A stretch of DNA of 64,000 nucleotides from Laguncularia racemosa (GCA_037954665.1 JBBMOL010000023.1:5022001-5086000), one strand, 5' to 3'. Shown: positions 23,960-36,488, counted from the stretch's first letter. Made by a program: numbers and translations. The notes: generated from the letters alone by a model not told the origin.

Positions 23960-24700
23960 CCTTAAAAATTACATGTATTTGGGAAAAGTTCTAGATGTTT
24001 TCTTCACTTCTCTTCTTGTAATTCCCAAGTTGCTTCCCATTTTATTTGGTTACTCCATTGTACCTTGAACTAAAGGATTACTCTCCGTCTCAATATTTGT
24101 TCCTTAGTATCTACGATTTGGATAGGTCTTTTCTATTATAGTGAGAATTGGTTGTGCGTCTAAAGGTTGAAGCGCTATGAGTTATTCTGGGTTAGGTATA
24201 AACTTTCAGAACATGAATACATGAAAAACATCCTATACCTTGCTAGGTTAGGCGGTAAGGCTAACCTATAAGCCGTGTTGCCAATTCTCTCTAATACTTC
24301 AAAAGGACTGATATACCTTGGATTTGATTTTCCTCTCAACCCAAATCAAGTAACAATTTTAGTTGGAGATATTTTCAATAATACGTGATTTCTAACTTCG
24401 AATTTTAAAGTTCTTCGCCTCTTATTAGTATAGCTTTTCTATTGGCTCTAGGCTGATTGTATTCTTTGTTTAAATAACTTTACCTTATTTGCTGCTTCCT
24501 GAGCCAGTTTAGGTCTCAAAATCTACCTTTCGTTAACTTCATTCCAACGTAAGGGTGATCTGCATTTTCTTCCATACAAAGCTTCATATGGAGCCATCTA
24601 AATTGTAGCATAGTAGTTGTTACTATAAGCTAACTCCACTAATGGTAAGTGTTCTTCTCAACTTCCTCTAAAGTCTAGTACATAAGCTCTCAACATATCC
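23960..24700 (-). pseudogene. Integrase C-terminal part and chromodomain-like tail
   Basis: Fragments in several minus-strand frames match the end of a chromovirus polyprotein: APYEALYGRKCRSPLRW near 24560-24600 and VFHVSVLRKYIP-like sequence near 24200. A Trp/Glu-rich chromodomain-like end ending HLELFPN lies near 24000-23980. The family chromodomain directs insertion to chromatin. Stops and frame changes are dense. Confidence 0.55.
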
Positions 24701-24708
24701 TTTAGAAT

Positions 24709-24963
24709 CTATATAGTCCTCTCAGATTGTCCATTTATTTGAGGATGGAAAACTATACTAAACATTAACTTAGTTCCTAAAGCTCTATGCATGCTCCTCC
24801 AAAATCCCCCTACAAATAAAGTATCCTTATCATATATAATACTCACTAGAACTCCATGTGGTCTTACGATCTCCTTAATACATAGTTGTGCCAACTTACC
24901 TAAAGTATAACTGATGTTGATGGGTATAAAGTGTGCTAAATTATTTAGCTTGTCTACTATCAC
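24709..24963 (-). pseudogene. Integrase catalytic core fragment
   Basis: An 84-codon frame with MIVDKLNNLAHFIP, the second-aspartate region (SIIYDKDTLF) and the final Glu in FHPQINGQSERTI shows the DDE integrase core of gypsy elements. The usual Ser before the second Asp reads Tyr. Stops separate it from neighbouring fragments. Confidence 0.75.
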
Positions 24964-25169
24964 CTATATGGCATCATGCTTTCCCTTGGTTTTAGAAAGT
25001 GCTATGATGAAATCTATAGTGACATGTTTTTACTTCCATTTGGGTATAGATAAAGGTTGTAGTTCACCTGCTGGCCACTGGTGTTCTATTTTTATCTATT
25101 GATACCTAAAACACTTAGAGACAAATTCAACGATCTCCCATTTCATGCTCTTTCACCAATAATGGGTCT

Positions 25170-26750
25170 TTAAGTCTTTGGACAATTTAGTACTCCTAAG
25201 GTGAATTGAGTACCCAAACTAATACGCAAATTGGCGAGTCTTGCCCTTACCTCTTGAGTAACCACTTCCAATTCTAACCTTTGCATTTCTTCAAGAAATG
25301 GATTATGTGAAGTAAGTAATGTAGCTAAGTTACCTTGCCTCTTTCTGATAAGTGCATTTGCTACTACATTCGCTTGTCCTGGATGATACTGTATTTCCAA
25401 GTCGTAGTCCTTTATTAATTCCAACAATTTTCTTTGTCTCATATTTAAGTCTTTTTAAGTGGAGATATTTCAAACTTTTGTGATCTGTATATATCTTACA
25501 TTTTTCTCCATATGGATAGTGTCTCCAAAGTTTCAATGCAAAGACTATTGCTACAATCTCTAAATCACAAGTAGGGTAATTTCTTTCATACGGCTTCAGT
25601 AGGTGAGAAGTATAAGCAATAATCCTTCCATTTTGCATAAGAACACACCCTAGACCATGGTTAGAAGTATCACTAAATATTGTATAGTCCTTTCTATGTT
25701 CTGGTAAAGCTAATACCGGTGCTGAGATTAATCTTTCTTTTAGCTTTATAAAATTGTCTTTACACTAGTCATCCCATTCAAACCTTATTCTTTTTTGAGT
25801 TAATCTAGTCAACGATGTAGCTATCTTAGAAAATCCCTCCAAAAAGCATTGATAGTAACTTATCTAATCCCCAAAAGATCCTAATTTCAGTTACTATCTT
25901 GGGTTTTGGTCAATATACCACTACCTTTACTTTGTCAGGATCCATTGCTATGCCATCCTTGTTAACTATTTGCTTTAGAATAAAATCCGCTCTAGTCAGA
26001 ATTCACATTTATTAAATTTTGCATATAACTTCTTAGTTTGTAATCTCTCCAGTATAGCACTTAGGTGTTCTTCATGTTCTTCTTTACTTTTTGAATATAT
26101 TTGGATATCATCAATAAATACCACCATGAATTGATCCAAGAAGTCCCTGATTACCTTATTCATTAAGTCTATGAAGAAAACTGGAGCATTCGTCAAACTA
26201 AAGGGCATTACTAGGAATTTATAATGCCTATATCAAGTTTTGAATGTAGTCTTTTGAATATCTCAATCTTTTATCTTCAATTGATGGTAACCCAACCTCA
26301 AGTTAATTTTTGAAAATACTTAAGCCTCCTTGTAGTTGATCAAAGAGGTCATTTATCATAAGAAGTGGATATTTGTTTTTGATAGTGACCTTATTCAATT
26401 ATTTGTAATTAATATACATTCTCATGCCACCATTCTTCTTCTTTACAAATAAGATTGAGGTTCTCCAAAGTGACACACCGAGCCGGATAAATTTCTTATC
26501 TAACAACTTCTGTATCTTAACCTTCAATTCTGATAGTTCTATAGACACCATCCTATATGGAGACTTAGATATAAAGGCTATGCCTAGTACCAAATCTATG
26601 CAAAACTCAATTTCCTTATTTGGTGGTAACCTTGGTAAGTCATCTGGAAACGCATTTGCATACATAGTTACTACTGGCACCCCTTCAAGATTCACCTCAC
26701 TATTGGCTTTTATTGTTATTGTAGCCAACCTATTCTTACCCCACATTCAT
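25170..26750 (-). pseudogene. Reverse transcriptase and RNase H, broken
   Basis: Open pieces in order on the minus strand: RT N-terminal (26746-26399; LPPNKEIEFCIDL, LLDKKFIRLGVSLW, FVKKKNGGMRMYI), RT catalytic (26208-25996; MPFSLTNAPVFFIDLMN and FIDD in the catalytic loop) and RNase H (25638-25330 and 25442-25170; YPTCDLEIVAIVFALKLWRHY, YTDHKSLKYL). Reverse transcription of element RNA was its role. Frameshifts between all pieces make it inactive. Confidence 0.8.
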
Positions 26751-27099
26751 ATGTTGATTGATCCATATGTCTTTGTACTTCTAGCTTAAGATTGATAGGA
26801 TCTTCATTAGAGGAGTGAAATAAATTATCAAGTTATGACATTCTATGGTGGTGTGAAATTTTGACAACCAATTCACTCTTAGAATAACATCAAATCAAGC
26901 ATATCTAAAACAAACAAATTGGATGGCATCACCTACCATTGGATCACAATATTAACATTTCTAAATATTTTCTCTAATTCTCTTCTTACTCTTAATGGAG
27001 TACTCACATTTAGAGGATCCTCTAAATTTTTAGATATCAATCCGCACCTATGTACAAACACTTCAGATATACAAAAATGTGTCGCACAGTATCCAATAG

Positions 27100-28260
27100 T
27101 ACATATGCACTAGGAGCATACTTGCCACTATAGCTTCTTGGCCACTTGTGGTTTTGCACTCGAAGGCTTAATGACTCCTTTGCTTGCTATTGTAATAGAA
27201 AGTTTGGGGAATGACTTTCTTTGTATAGTTTTTGATAGAATGCCCTATCTTACCATAAGAGAAGTATGTTCCCTTTAGCCAATTGCACTAATGCAGATCA
27301 TGTGGTCCCAAACACTTGGGACCTCTTCTCCCTGATCTTGATTGTGGCAATGGAGGCAATGTTAGAGGCATTGGCCTAGCTTGAATAGGCCTAAGCATGA
27401 AGGCTACAGGTCTGACTTGATATGCTATTGGTCTTTTTCTTTTCTTTGCCTATGTAGTACTTAAGGTAGGCCTTTTTCCTAAAGCAATTCTCAACCTATG
27501 AGACAACTGCTCCTTTATTCTCTTTTAGCTCTACTTCATGAATTTTGCTTTATTGATGACCTCTGCATAGATAGGTAGTTGGAAGAACCCCATCTTATGT
27601 TAGAGGTTAGGCTTTAAGCCTCTTACAAACCTTCTAGCTCTAAAGGCATCATCTGCATGAACTGCTTCAGGTAAGAATTCGACCAAATGGTTTAACTTTG
27701 CTTTATACTCCTCCACCACCTAGTTACCCTTTAATAGTTATAGTGTGTTTTCTTCATCTTGTCTTTGATACTACTAGGGAAATATTTCTTATAGAAGAGT
27801 TCTCTAAATTGTTGCTAATCGAGGAGTGCTCCTGTCAGCCTGGAAACACTAGCTCACCAGTTTGCAGCTGATCCTTTGGTATGAAGGTTGTGTAATCTAT
27901 TTTTTGTCTTCTAACACCCTAAACACAACAAAAGTCTTTTCAGTCTCTATTATCTAGTCTTTAGCTTCTATTAGGTCATCAAACATTGGGTTAAATTTCT
28001 TTGCTAACCTAACAAACTTATCTAGCCCAAAATGGTCCTTTATTGGCCTAGTTGGTCTCATAGCCTATTGCTACTACTGTGTTATCATTCTCACCAAAGC
28101 ATTCACAATCTCTAGTAGTTGAGCAATCATGTCATTTACTTGAACTGGATCTCCATGTTGAGGCGGTCTTAGGGGGTACCTATCATCTGGAGCATCCCTA
28201 TCCCATCTAGCATTAGATGAACTGGGTCTTGCAATTCTTTAGGGAGGTATTTTGCTTGAG
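27100..28260 (-). pseudogene. Gag remnant of gypsy element 2
   Basis: Short minus-strand pieces resemble plant Retrotrans_gag proteins: PPRPPQHGDPVQVND near 28170, FYKKYFPSSIKDKMK near 27780 and a degenerate knuckle and protease-proximal stretch near 27100-27320. Many stops and frame changes exist and no frame exceeds about 60 codons. Assignment is from motifs and position between primer site and polymerase. Confidence 0.5.
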
Positions 28261-28317
28261 AGGAGACAATTAAATAGACCTGATGGTTAAAGAAAGTTTA
28301 AAATGCTAGCGATGGTA

Positions 28318-28364
28318 TACACACACACACACACACACATATCTACATATATATATATATATAA
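28318..28364. repeat. (CA)n and (TA)n simple repeats
   Basis: A CA run of about 11 units is followed by an interrupted TA run. It lies in the leader between gag and the 5' LTR. Confidence 0.9.
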
Positions 28365-28573
28365 GTAAAATAGAGATTTAAAAAGAACTGCAAATAAAGA
28401 TATAAATTAAAGTACAATAAATTGCTAAATGAAAATAATCAACTCATAATTTTACCAACTCTCTTCATATCCAGAGATCATAGCTTAAGTTTTATTGATC
28501 AAACTTAATCCTATTGATCATTTGCTTAAACTCTATAGATCATCAACCTATACTATATTAATCATAAACTTAA

Positions 28574-28585
28574 GCTCTGATACTA
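28574..28585 (-). other. Primer binding site, tRNA-Met type, mutated
   Basis: The minus strand reads TAGTATCAGAGC, one base off the usual TGGTATCAGAGC complementary to initiator tRNA-Met. It lies 12 bases inside the assigned LTR end. Confidence 0.6.
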
Positions 28586-28597
28586 TTTAAGCTATAA

Positions 28598-30514
28598 TGC
28601 CTCAGAAATTGAAATGTTACAACCCACCACGTGTCCTTACAGGATAGAGATATACAAAGGCTTTTATTATACTTGTATTTCAACTTGCTTAACTCCATTA
28701 TACATTAAATAAATCTACTCTAATGATTTAATTAATTTACTCATAAATGAGTAATTCAACCACGTTATAATTAAAATTAAATCAAATACTCCATCTCAAA
28801 ATAACAATCCATGAATAAGATTTCCAAAACAATAATAGGTTCACATTAGTTAAAAACATAATTACACAGGTAGTCTCCAATAAAATATCAACTAATCTTC
28901 TACTTCCATTTCTCCCTACTATTCATCATCATAGTAATAATAATATCCTCCACTAATGTTATCTTGATAATAATAATACACACCTCCAGACTCGTCATAG
29001 TCAGTGTATTCATCATACCCACCTATAGTTGAAAAAGAAGAGGGTTGAGCCTAAATACAGTATGTAAATATCCAAACACATGCGCATGTCACAACAATAC
29101 AAGTTATGCACATACATAATGCAATAAATACTTAATAAACAATCACTTAATTATCTTTTCGTTAATCAACAAGTAACATAGAGGCAGTCATGATCTCGCA
29201 ATACTGTTTTTTTTATATATTTTAAGTATTTTAAACCTAAGTTGGGAATTACTACTTCCAGCTCCAACTTTCTAGTGGTATTGGAAACTACCATCTCTGG
29301 CCCCAATACTCTTAAAATCTACTCGAATTATGTCGGTATGCAATTCCACAGAGGACGACGCCACATATCGATTAATGAGTGCCTCCTAGGGATCTGTCAC
29401 CTTTAACCTCTAGGTTGAGCTACACACAAGCAATAAGCAAGTCATTTACCAAGTTTACTTTAAATTTATTCGTTACTATAACTAACAAACACAACCAACA
29501 AGCTTAGTAAACACGTACTTGAAAGAGCGGTTTTGAGTTCTACTTGTCTACAATTATCAAGTTCCTTAAAACTTGTTAAGAGATAGAAATTGATCCTTAG
29601 TTTACTTTACAAGGCCTCAGCTTCATTAGGCTGTTCAACTAAGAGTTAGCTGCCTATTTTCCCTTCCCTAAGCTCTCTCATAAGTAATACTAACTTAGAA
29701 TTGAAATAAAACTGAAATAGAAAGATTAAAGGAGTATTTTTAAACAACATGATTGTATGCATGGTCGTGTAAAAGAATATAGGTAGGAATACAACCATAT
29801 ACATGGTCGTGTACCTTATTGTACAAAAATTCTCCTTAATAGCCCCAAGTACATGATTGTGTACTTGATCATGTACTTTAACACGAGCTTATACATGCTT
29901 GTGTACCTGGTTATGTATAGCTTATCTTACCAAATGCTCCTCACATTCTGCACAGGTAAGTACATGGTTGTGTACCTTAGTCGTGTACTCCTTTGAACCT
30001 CACGAACCTCTCCAATCTCACCACCATTTGACCTTTCCTCCATCCCATTACCTATCAAGAAAACACTTTAAATATAGTATAAAATCTATCTAATTTTATG
30101 AATTTAAATGTATTGGAATATTTACTTGTTTCAATTTGAATCCATAAATCAAAACGTACTTGATTCGACAACATTGGCATCCAATTGAATTGTGTAGAAA
30201 CCTTGATTTAATAGCATGCTAAGCCTTTAATCATTTTTCCATTAGAAAAAACAAAACACCAACTTGATTTGCGGCACTTACTTTTGAACATACGTCAAAT
30301 TGGAAGTCCTTTGTAAATTAGGATGGTTAGAGTTTCTTAAAGAATATAGATGATTCAACGTTTCAGGAAGAAGAAAAAGTAACATTAAGATTATGCAAAG
30401 GCTTATATAATTTGAGGTCAAAAAGATCAAACTACTGTCATCTTAAAATTCCTAACTACTTTAATACCTCACCTTTTAAAATATTATTTTATTTTATTTT
30501 CTTTGTATTTTGCA
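28598..30514 (-). repeat. 5' LTR of gypsy element 2
   Basis: It aligns with 22008-23932. On the minus strand it starts TGCAAAATAC at 30514. It holds repeated CATGGTCGTGTA-like motifs at about 29750-29990. No gene is supported inside. Confidence 0.8.
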
Positions 30515-30824
30515 GTTTGTATATTCAAAATCATTTTTCGTGAGAAGCTAGGCCAAAAACCGATGTCCATATCGAGGTATATTTTATTCCTGTCATCATC
30601 AACACTAAGCATATGCATATAGATTGTTATGTTGGCAATGTCAAGAGACCAAAGTTTCGTGTTTGGACCATTTTACGTTATTCGCATTTGCGAAAGCAAC
30701 TGGATTGTCGTTTATCATCGAATGCATCTGAGAGTTTGCCACATGTTCAGTTAACTCTAAGTCGTCCATAAAAACATAAGTAAGAAGGATTATTTTACCA
30801 CCAGCTAACATGTCATAGCCAAGA
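30515..30824 (-). pseudogene. Unidentified minus-strand reading frame, 3' part, cut by copia element
   Basis: From the copia insertion point at 30824 down to a TGA at 30641-30643 the minus strand is open for about 60 codons. Its composition is ordinary protein-like (LAGGKIILLTYVFMDDLEL, then VAFANANNVKWSKHE). The reading continues across the insertion site into 36489-36500. I do not recognise the product. The rest down to 30515 has no frame I can support. Confidence 0.3.
30820..30824. repeat. Copia target-site duplication, left
   Basis: CAAGA directly precedes the LTR start and is identical to 36489-36493. Confidence 0.85.
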
Positions 30825-31668
30825 TGTTAGGGTATAGATTCAACAAATATGGGTCTATACTATGGGTATCCTAAGTATATGAAGTATACTTAGATGAAAG
30901 AATGTTAATCTTGAAGAAAATTGACGAAACCAAGCGAAACAGAAGCATACACGGTTGCATACACGGTTGCATACACAGCCTAAGGCACGGACGTGTGTTG
31001 AGCTTAAAAGATCCACAGAAGCATACACAGCTCGAGGTACGACCGTGTATAAGTCGTGTGTTGAAACGGGGCCTAGGCCGGCTCAAGGCCGCCGGCCTAG
31101 ATTGGACCACCGCCGGCCTATAATAGATATAAGCTGCTGGCCTTGAACAACAAATTTTTGTTGTTATTGTTCTTCATTGAACGCCGGCTATAGGCCGCCG
31201 ATGTTGGAGCTTAAGGCCACCGGCCTTGAAACTTAGGCCGCTAGCCTTTATGCCGGCATAAGTCCTAAGTCGGTTGCCTATTGTTGGACTATATATATAT
31301 TCGTATCCCTTTGTAAAGGAACAGAAGAGGGGGACGAAAACACGAGTGAGAAAACCTAAAACACAAAAGGGGTGATTCCTAAACCTAGAGAGAGTTCTAG
31401 AGAGGGAAATCCATTGTATTTGATCTACCGGTTTGTGGTGAGACTGTGTAATCCACTAGTGAGACTAGTGAAGAAGTGTGTAACCTATTACTTTGATAGT
31501 GGAAGAATTTGTGTGCGGTGGTCCCGTAGTTTTTCCCCAAATTGGGGTTTTCCACGTAAATTCTTGGTGTTGATTTTTTTTTTATTTTCTGCATCTTATT
31601 ATTGATTGTTGTTTGTCAATTATGAATCGTACAGGCAAGAGGAAGAGTACGGATCTTCTTTCCTAACA
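30825..31668 (+). repeat. 5' LTR of copia element
   Basis: It begins TGTTAGGGTATAG and ends CCTAACA. It contains repeated ACACGGTTGCAT and ACGNCCGTGT motifs, GCCGGCC palindromes and a TATATATAT stretch near 31291 that may be the TATA region. It is highly similar to 35669-36488, with small indels (extra repeat units here). Confidence 0.95.
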
Positions 31669-31670
31669 AG

Positions 31671-31682
31671 TGGTATCAGAGC
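31671..31682 (+). other. Primer binding site, tRNA-Met
   Basis: TGGTATCAGAGC two bases after the LTR end, complementary to the initiator tRNA-Met 3' end. Confidence 0.95.
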
Positions 31683-31735
31683 ACCAGGTTTCAAAAATAA
31701 AATTAGGGTTTCGCTACAAATTGTATTAGGGTTTT

Positions 31736-34700
31736 ATGTTTTCAATCACAGACATGGCTGAATCTTCAGGTACGATGATTAAACTTAACTCCTCTAATTA
31801 CTCTATCTGGAAGTCGATGATGGAGGATCTATTATACTGCAAAGATTTGTATTTGCCTTTGGGTGGTGATGTTGCAAAGCCACAGGATAAATCTGATGCA
31901 GAGTGGTTGATATTACATAGGAAAACTGTAGGGTATATTAGACAGTGGGTTGATCAGAGTGTGTATCATCATGTTGCTTAAGAGACTAGGGCTGATGTTC
32001 TATGGAAGAAATTAGAGTCGATGTATGAGAGGCAAACTGCCTTGAATAAAACTTCTTTGATAAGAAAGGTAGTTAACTTGAAATACAGGGAAAGCTCGAA
32101 TATGTCAGAGCATTTGAATGATTTTCAGGGACTCGTGAATCAATTGACTACTATGAAGCTTGTGCTTGAGGATGAGATCTAAGTACTCCTATTGTTGAGC
32201 TCATTACCTAAGAGTTGGGAAACTCTTGTAGTATCGGTTAGTAATTTAGCTCCAGATGGAACGTTGACCTTGTCTATGGTTAAGGATAGTTTAATTAATG
32301 AAGAGGCCAGAAGGAAAGATTTGGGTATTGGTTCTGATTCTAGGGCACTTGTCACAGATGAGTATGATAGGAGGGGTAGAAGCAAGAATAGAGGAAAGAA
32401 TGATAAATCTGACAGAGCAGATAAGTCAAAGGGCAGAAAGAACATTAAATGTTTTTATTGTGACAAGCCAGGACATTACAAGAAGGAATGCAGACTGTGG
32501 AAGAAAAAGCAAGGAAATGGTGATGATTCAGATGAAGACACCACTGCAGCAGCAGATGGTGAGATAGTGGTTACATGGGATGAGGGTTGTATTAGTCTTG
32601 CAGGTCATGACAGTGACTGGGTAGTTGATTCTGGTGCCTCCTTTCATGTAACAGCACATGGTGAGTTTTTCTCATCCTACACTGCTAGTGATTATGGCAA
32701 TTTTAGGATGGGAAATAATGAAACCTCAAGGATTACAGGCATTGGGAATATCATCTTGGAAACTAATACAAGATGTAAACTCGTTCTCAAGGATGTGAGA
32801 CATGTACCGGATATTCGCCTAAACCTGATCTCAGCAGGAAAATTAGATGATGAAGGCTTTCACAATTACTTTGGTGATGGTAGTTGGAAGCTCTCCAAAG
32901 GGTCTCTGATTGTAGCAAAAGGAAGAAAGGATAACACACTTTACTTAATGCCAGCAAAGCTAAGTAAAGGTGATTTGAACTTGACTGATGATGCTACTGT
33001 AGAGATGTGGCACAAACGGCTTGGGCATATGAGTGAGAAGGGGCTCCAGATGCTTATGAAGAAGAAGCTTCTACCAAATTTGAAAGGTATTTCTTTAAAA
33101 CCATGTACTGACTGTTTTGCTGGTAAACAACACAGAGTTAGTTTTCAAAGGAATACACCAAGTAGAAAAGCTCATATATTAGATCTGGTTCATACAGATG
33201 TGTGTTATATGAAGAATTTGACAATGGGTGGTGCAATGTATTTTGTTACATTTATTGATAACTACTCTAGGAAGCTTTGGACATATGCCTTGAAGTCCAA
33301 AGATTAGGTTTTGAATGTATTCAAACAATTTCACTCTAGAGTGAAGCGTGAGACCAGCAGGAAGTTGATATGTGTCAAGGCTGACAATGGTGGGGAGTAC
33401 AGAGGCCCGTTTGAACAGTACTGTGTAGATCATGGGATAAAACTGGAAAAGACTATTCCAAAGACCCCACAGCAGAATGGCATTGCAGAGCGAATGAATC
33501 GCACTATCACTGAGAGAGTGAAGTGCATGTTATCTCAGGCCAAGTTGCCTAAGTCATTTTGGGGTGAAGCTATGAGAACAGCTGTTGATTTGATAAATCT
33601 TTCTCCCTCATATGCTCTGGATGGTGATATCCCAGAGAAGGTCTGGATAGGTAAAGACATTTCTTACAACCACTTACGAGTCTTTGGTTGTAGGGCTTTT
33701 GTGCACATTATAAAGGATGAGAGAGCAAAGCTTGATGCCAACTCCAAGCAATGTATTTTCCTTGGATATACACATGATGAGTATGGGTACAGATTGTGGG
33801 ATCTTGTTGATAAGAAGATTATCAGGTTCAGAGATGTGGTTTTCATAGAAGACCAGACAGTTGAAGATATGGAAAAGACTGAGAAGCCAGCATCCTTAGG
33901 TCAGATTTCCACAAATGTAGATCCTGCACCTTTATCTGATCTTACTGATGGAAGAACTGTGGAGGACACAGGTAATGAGTTACAAGAGCCACAGCAGCAG
34001 GCTGAGGTGAGGAGATCTTCTAGAGATTGAAGACCATCAGTGAGGTATAGTCCAGATGAGTATGTGATGATTACTGATGGGAGAGAACCTGAGTGTTATG
34101 AGGAAGCAATGACTCATGACAAGAAGAAAGAATGGGTGAAAGCCATGCAAGTGGAAATAAAATCCTTGCATGAGAACAAGACCTATGAGTTAGTTGAACT
34201 GCCTAAGGGCAAGAGACCTCTAAGGAATAAATGGGTATACAGATTGAAGACTGATGAAAGTAGCTCACAGCCAAGGTATAAGGCAAGGCTGGTTGTGAAG
34301 GAGTTCAGTCAGAAGAAGGGGGTCGATTTTGAAGAGATTTTCTCACCAGTGGTGAAGATGTCATTTATTAGGGTTGTGCTCAGTATTTCAGCTAAAATGA
34401 ATCTAGAGGTTGAGCAGATGGATGTGAAGATAGCATTCCTTCATGATGATCTGGAGGAAGAGATTTATATGGAGCAGCCTGAAGGGTTCAAGATCAAGGG
34501 GAAGGAGAATCTTGTTTGCAGACTGAAGAAAAGTTTATACGGACTGAAATAAGCTCCACGGCAATGGTACAAGAAGTTTGAGTCCTTCATGATTGATCAG
34601 GGTTATATCAGGACTGCTACAGACCATCGTGTCTTCATTAAAAAATTAACTAGTGGTGAGTTTATTATGTTGCTATTCTATGTAGATGATATGCTGATTA

Positions 34701-35653
34701 TTGGCAGGGATGCCAAGCAGATCAAAGAACTGAATATTGCATTGCGTAAGTCTTTCTCCATGAAAGACTCATGACCTGCTAGCCAAATTCTGGGTATGAG
34801 GATTATTAGAGATAGGAAGAGCTAGAAGTTGTGGTTATCACAGGAGAGGTATATTGAGAAAGTGTTAGAGAGATTCAACATGAGCGAAGCAAAAGCTGTT
34901 TGCTCTCCACTTGTAGGTCACTTCAAATTGAGTTCAGCTCAGTGTCCAAAGAGTGAGGCAGACAAGGAAGATATGAAGAAAGTCCCATATGCTTCAGCAG
35001 TGAGAAGTCTTATGTATGCCATGGTGTGTACCAGGCCTGACATTGCTTATGCTGTAGGTGTGGTGAGTCGTTATCTCTCAAATCTAGGCAAAAAGCATTG
35101 GACAGCAGTTAAGTGGATTCTTAGATATCTCAGGGGCACTTCCAGGTTATGTCTGTGGTTTGGCGGTAACAATAAATCTGCACTAGAGGGTTTTTTAGAT
35201 GCTGATATGGCTGGTGATTTGGATTCTAGAAAATCCACTTCAGGTTATCTGGTTACCTATGCAGGGGGAGCAGTGTCCTGGCAATCGAAGTTACAAAAGT
35301 ATGTTGCACTTTCCACTACTGAGGCTAAGTATATTGCTGTAACAGAAGCCTGCAAGGAAGTCTTGTGGATGAAAAAGTTTTTAGAAGAGTTGGGTCAAGA
35401 GCAGGAAGAGTTGAAGCTGTACTGTGATAGTCAGAGTGCTATGCATCTCAGTAAGAATCCGATGTTCCACTCCAGGTCAAAACACATTGATGTTAGGTAT
35501 CATTGGATCAGGGATGTGCTAGAGTCTAAATAGTTGAAGCTTGAGAAGATTCACACTGATGATAATGTGTTAGATATGATGACGAAGGCTTTACCCAAAG
35601 AGAAGATTGTTTGCTGCAGGAAGATTGCAGGGGTGATGGAACCCCCCATATGA
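31736..35653 (+). pseudogene. Copia gag-pol polyprotein, one frame with eight stops
   Basis: All pieces share one reading frame from ATG at 31736 (or 31754) to TGA at 35651-35653, about 1300 codons, with no frameshift. Gag has a zinc knuckle CFYCDKPGHYKKEC (about 32450). Protease has WVVDSGASFHV (about 32620). Integrase has the GAG-pre-integrase HKRLGHMSEKG, then the DDE residues in LVHTDV, KADNGGEY and NGIAERMNRT. Reverse transcriptase has VEQMDVKIAFLHDDLEEE and YVDD (34679-34690). RNase H has GFLDADMAGD, EAKYIAVTEACKE and SKHIDVRYHWIRD. Stops: 31979 (TAA), 32180 (TAA), 33305 (TAG), 34028 (TGA), 34550 (TAA), 34772 (TGA), about 34823 (TAG) and 35531 (TAG). Catalytic motifs are otherwise kept, so decay is recent and by point change. 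Confidence 0.95.
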
Positions 35654-35656
35654 GTT

Positions 35657-35668
35657 GGAGGGAGAGTT
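35657..35668 (+). other. Polypurine tract
   Basis: GGAGGGAGAGTT directly before the 3' LTR. This is the expected plus-strand priming site. Confidence 0.85.
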
Positions 35669-36488
35669 TGTTGGGGTATAGATCCAACACATATGGGTCT
35701 ATACCATGGGTATCCTAAGTATATGAAGTATACTTGGATAAAAGAATGTTAAGCTTGAAGAAAATTGATGAAACCAAGCAAAACAGAAGCATACACGGTT
35801 GCATATACGGCCTGAGGCACGGACGTGTGTTAAGCTCGAAAGATCCATAGAAGCATACACGGCCTGAGGCACGGCCGTGTGTTGAAACAGGGCCTAGGCT
35901 GGCTCAAGGCCGCCGGCCTAGATTGGACCACTGTTGGCCTATAATATATATAAGCTGCCGGCCTTGAACAACAAATTGTTGTTGTTGTTGTTCTTCATTG
36001 AACGCCGGCTATAGGCCGCCGGCATTGGAGCTTAAGGCCGCCGGCCTTGAAACTTAGGCCGCTAGCCTTTGTGCCGGTGTAAGTCCTAAGTCGGTTGCCT
36101 ATTGTTGGACTATATATATATTCGTATCCCTTTGTAAAGGAACATAAGAGGAGGACGAAAACACGAGTGAGAAAACCTAAAACACAAAAGGGGTGATTCC
36201 TAAACCTAGAGAGAGTTCTAGAGAGGGAAATCCATTGTATTTGATCCACCGGTTTGTGATGAGACTGTGTAATCTATTAGTGAGACTAGTGAAGAAGTGT
36301 GTAACCTATTATTTTGATAGTGGAAGAATTTGTATACGGTGGTCCCGTGGTTTTTCCCCAAATTGGGGTTTTTCACGTAAATTCTTGGTGTTGATTTTTT
36401 TTATTTTCCGCATCTTATTATTGATTGTTGTTTGTCAATTGTGAATCGCACAGGCAAGAGAAAGAGTACGGATCTTCTTTTCCTAACA
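35669..36488 (+). repeat. 3' LTR of copia element
   Basis: It begins TGTTGGGGTATAG and ends CCTAACA. It is 820 bp against 844 bp in the 5' LTR, and the sequences are otherwise very close. Confidence 0.95.

Larger units (their letters stand above)
22008..30514 (-). mobile_element. Ty3/gypsy chromovirus-type element, decayed, both LTRs present
   Basis: Two related LTRs (22008-23932 and 28598-30514) enclose minus-strand gag and pol remnants. Order on the minus strand: 5' LTR, primer site, gag, reverse transcriptase, RNase H, integrase, a chromodomain-like tail, polypurine tract AGGAAGGGAAAA (23944-23933) and 3' LTR. The coding sequence resembles the Tekay/Del group. The LTRs differ by many substitutions, so the insertion is old. 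I found no clear target duplication, and the left ends of the LTRs are uncertain by about 20 bases. Confidence 0.8.
30825..36488 (+). mobile_element. Full-length Ty1/copia element, Tork/TNT1-type
   Basis: 5664 bp with LTRs at 30825-31668 and 35669-36488, a tRNA-Met primer site, a single gag-pol frame and a polypurine tract. It is flanked by a perfect 5-bp duplication CAAGA (30820-30824 and 36489-36493). Order is gag, protease, integrase, reverse transcriptase, RNase H, which defines Ty1/copia. Its RT and integrase sequences resemble the Tork/TNT1 group. It carries eight in-frame stops, so it cannot make a full polyprotein. Confidence 0.95.

Noticed and set aside
22003..30519. Target-site duplication for gypsy element 2
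   Set aside because: Bases flanking the assigned LTR ends (TTTTA and GTTTG) do not match, and the left end is uncertain.
31372..36444. Short frames in the copia LTRs, present in both copies
   Set aside because: Duplicate LTR sequence; no gene would be expected to sit wholly in both LTRs.
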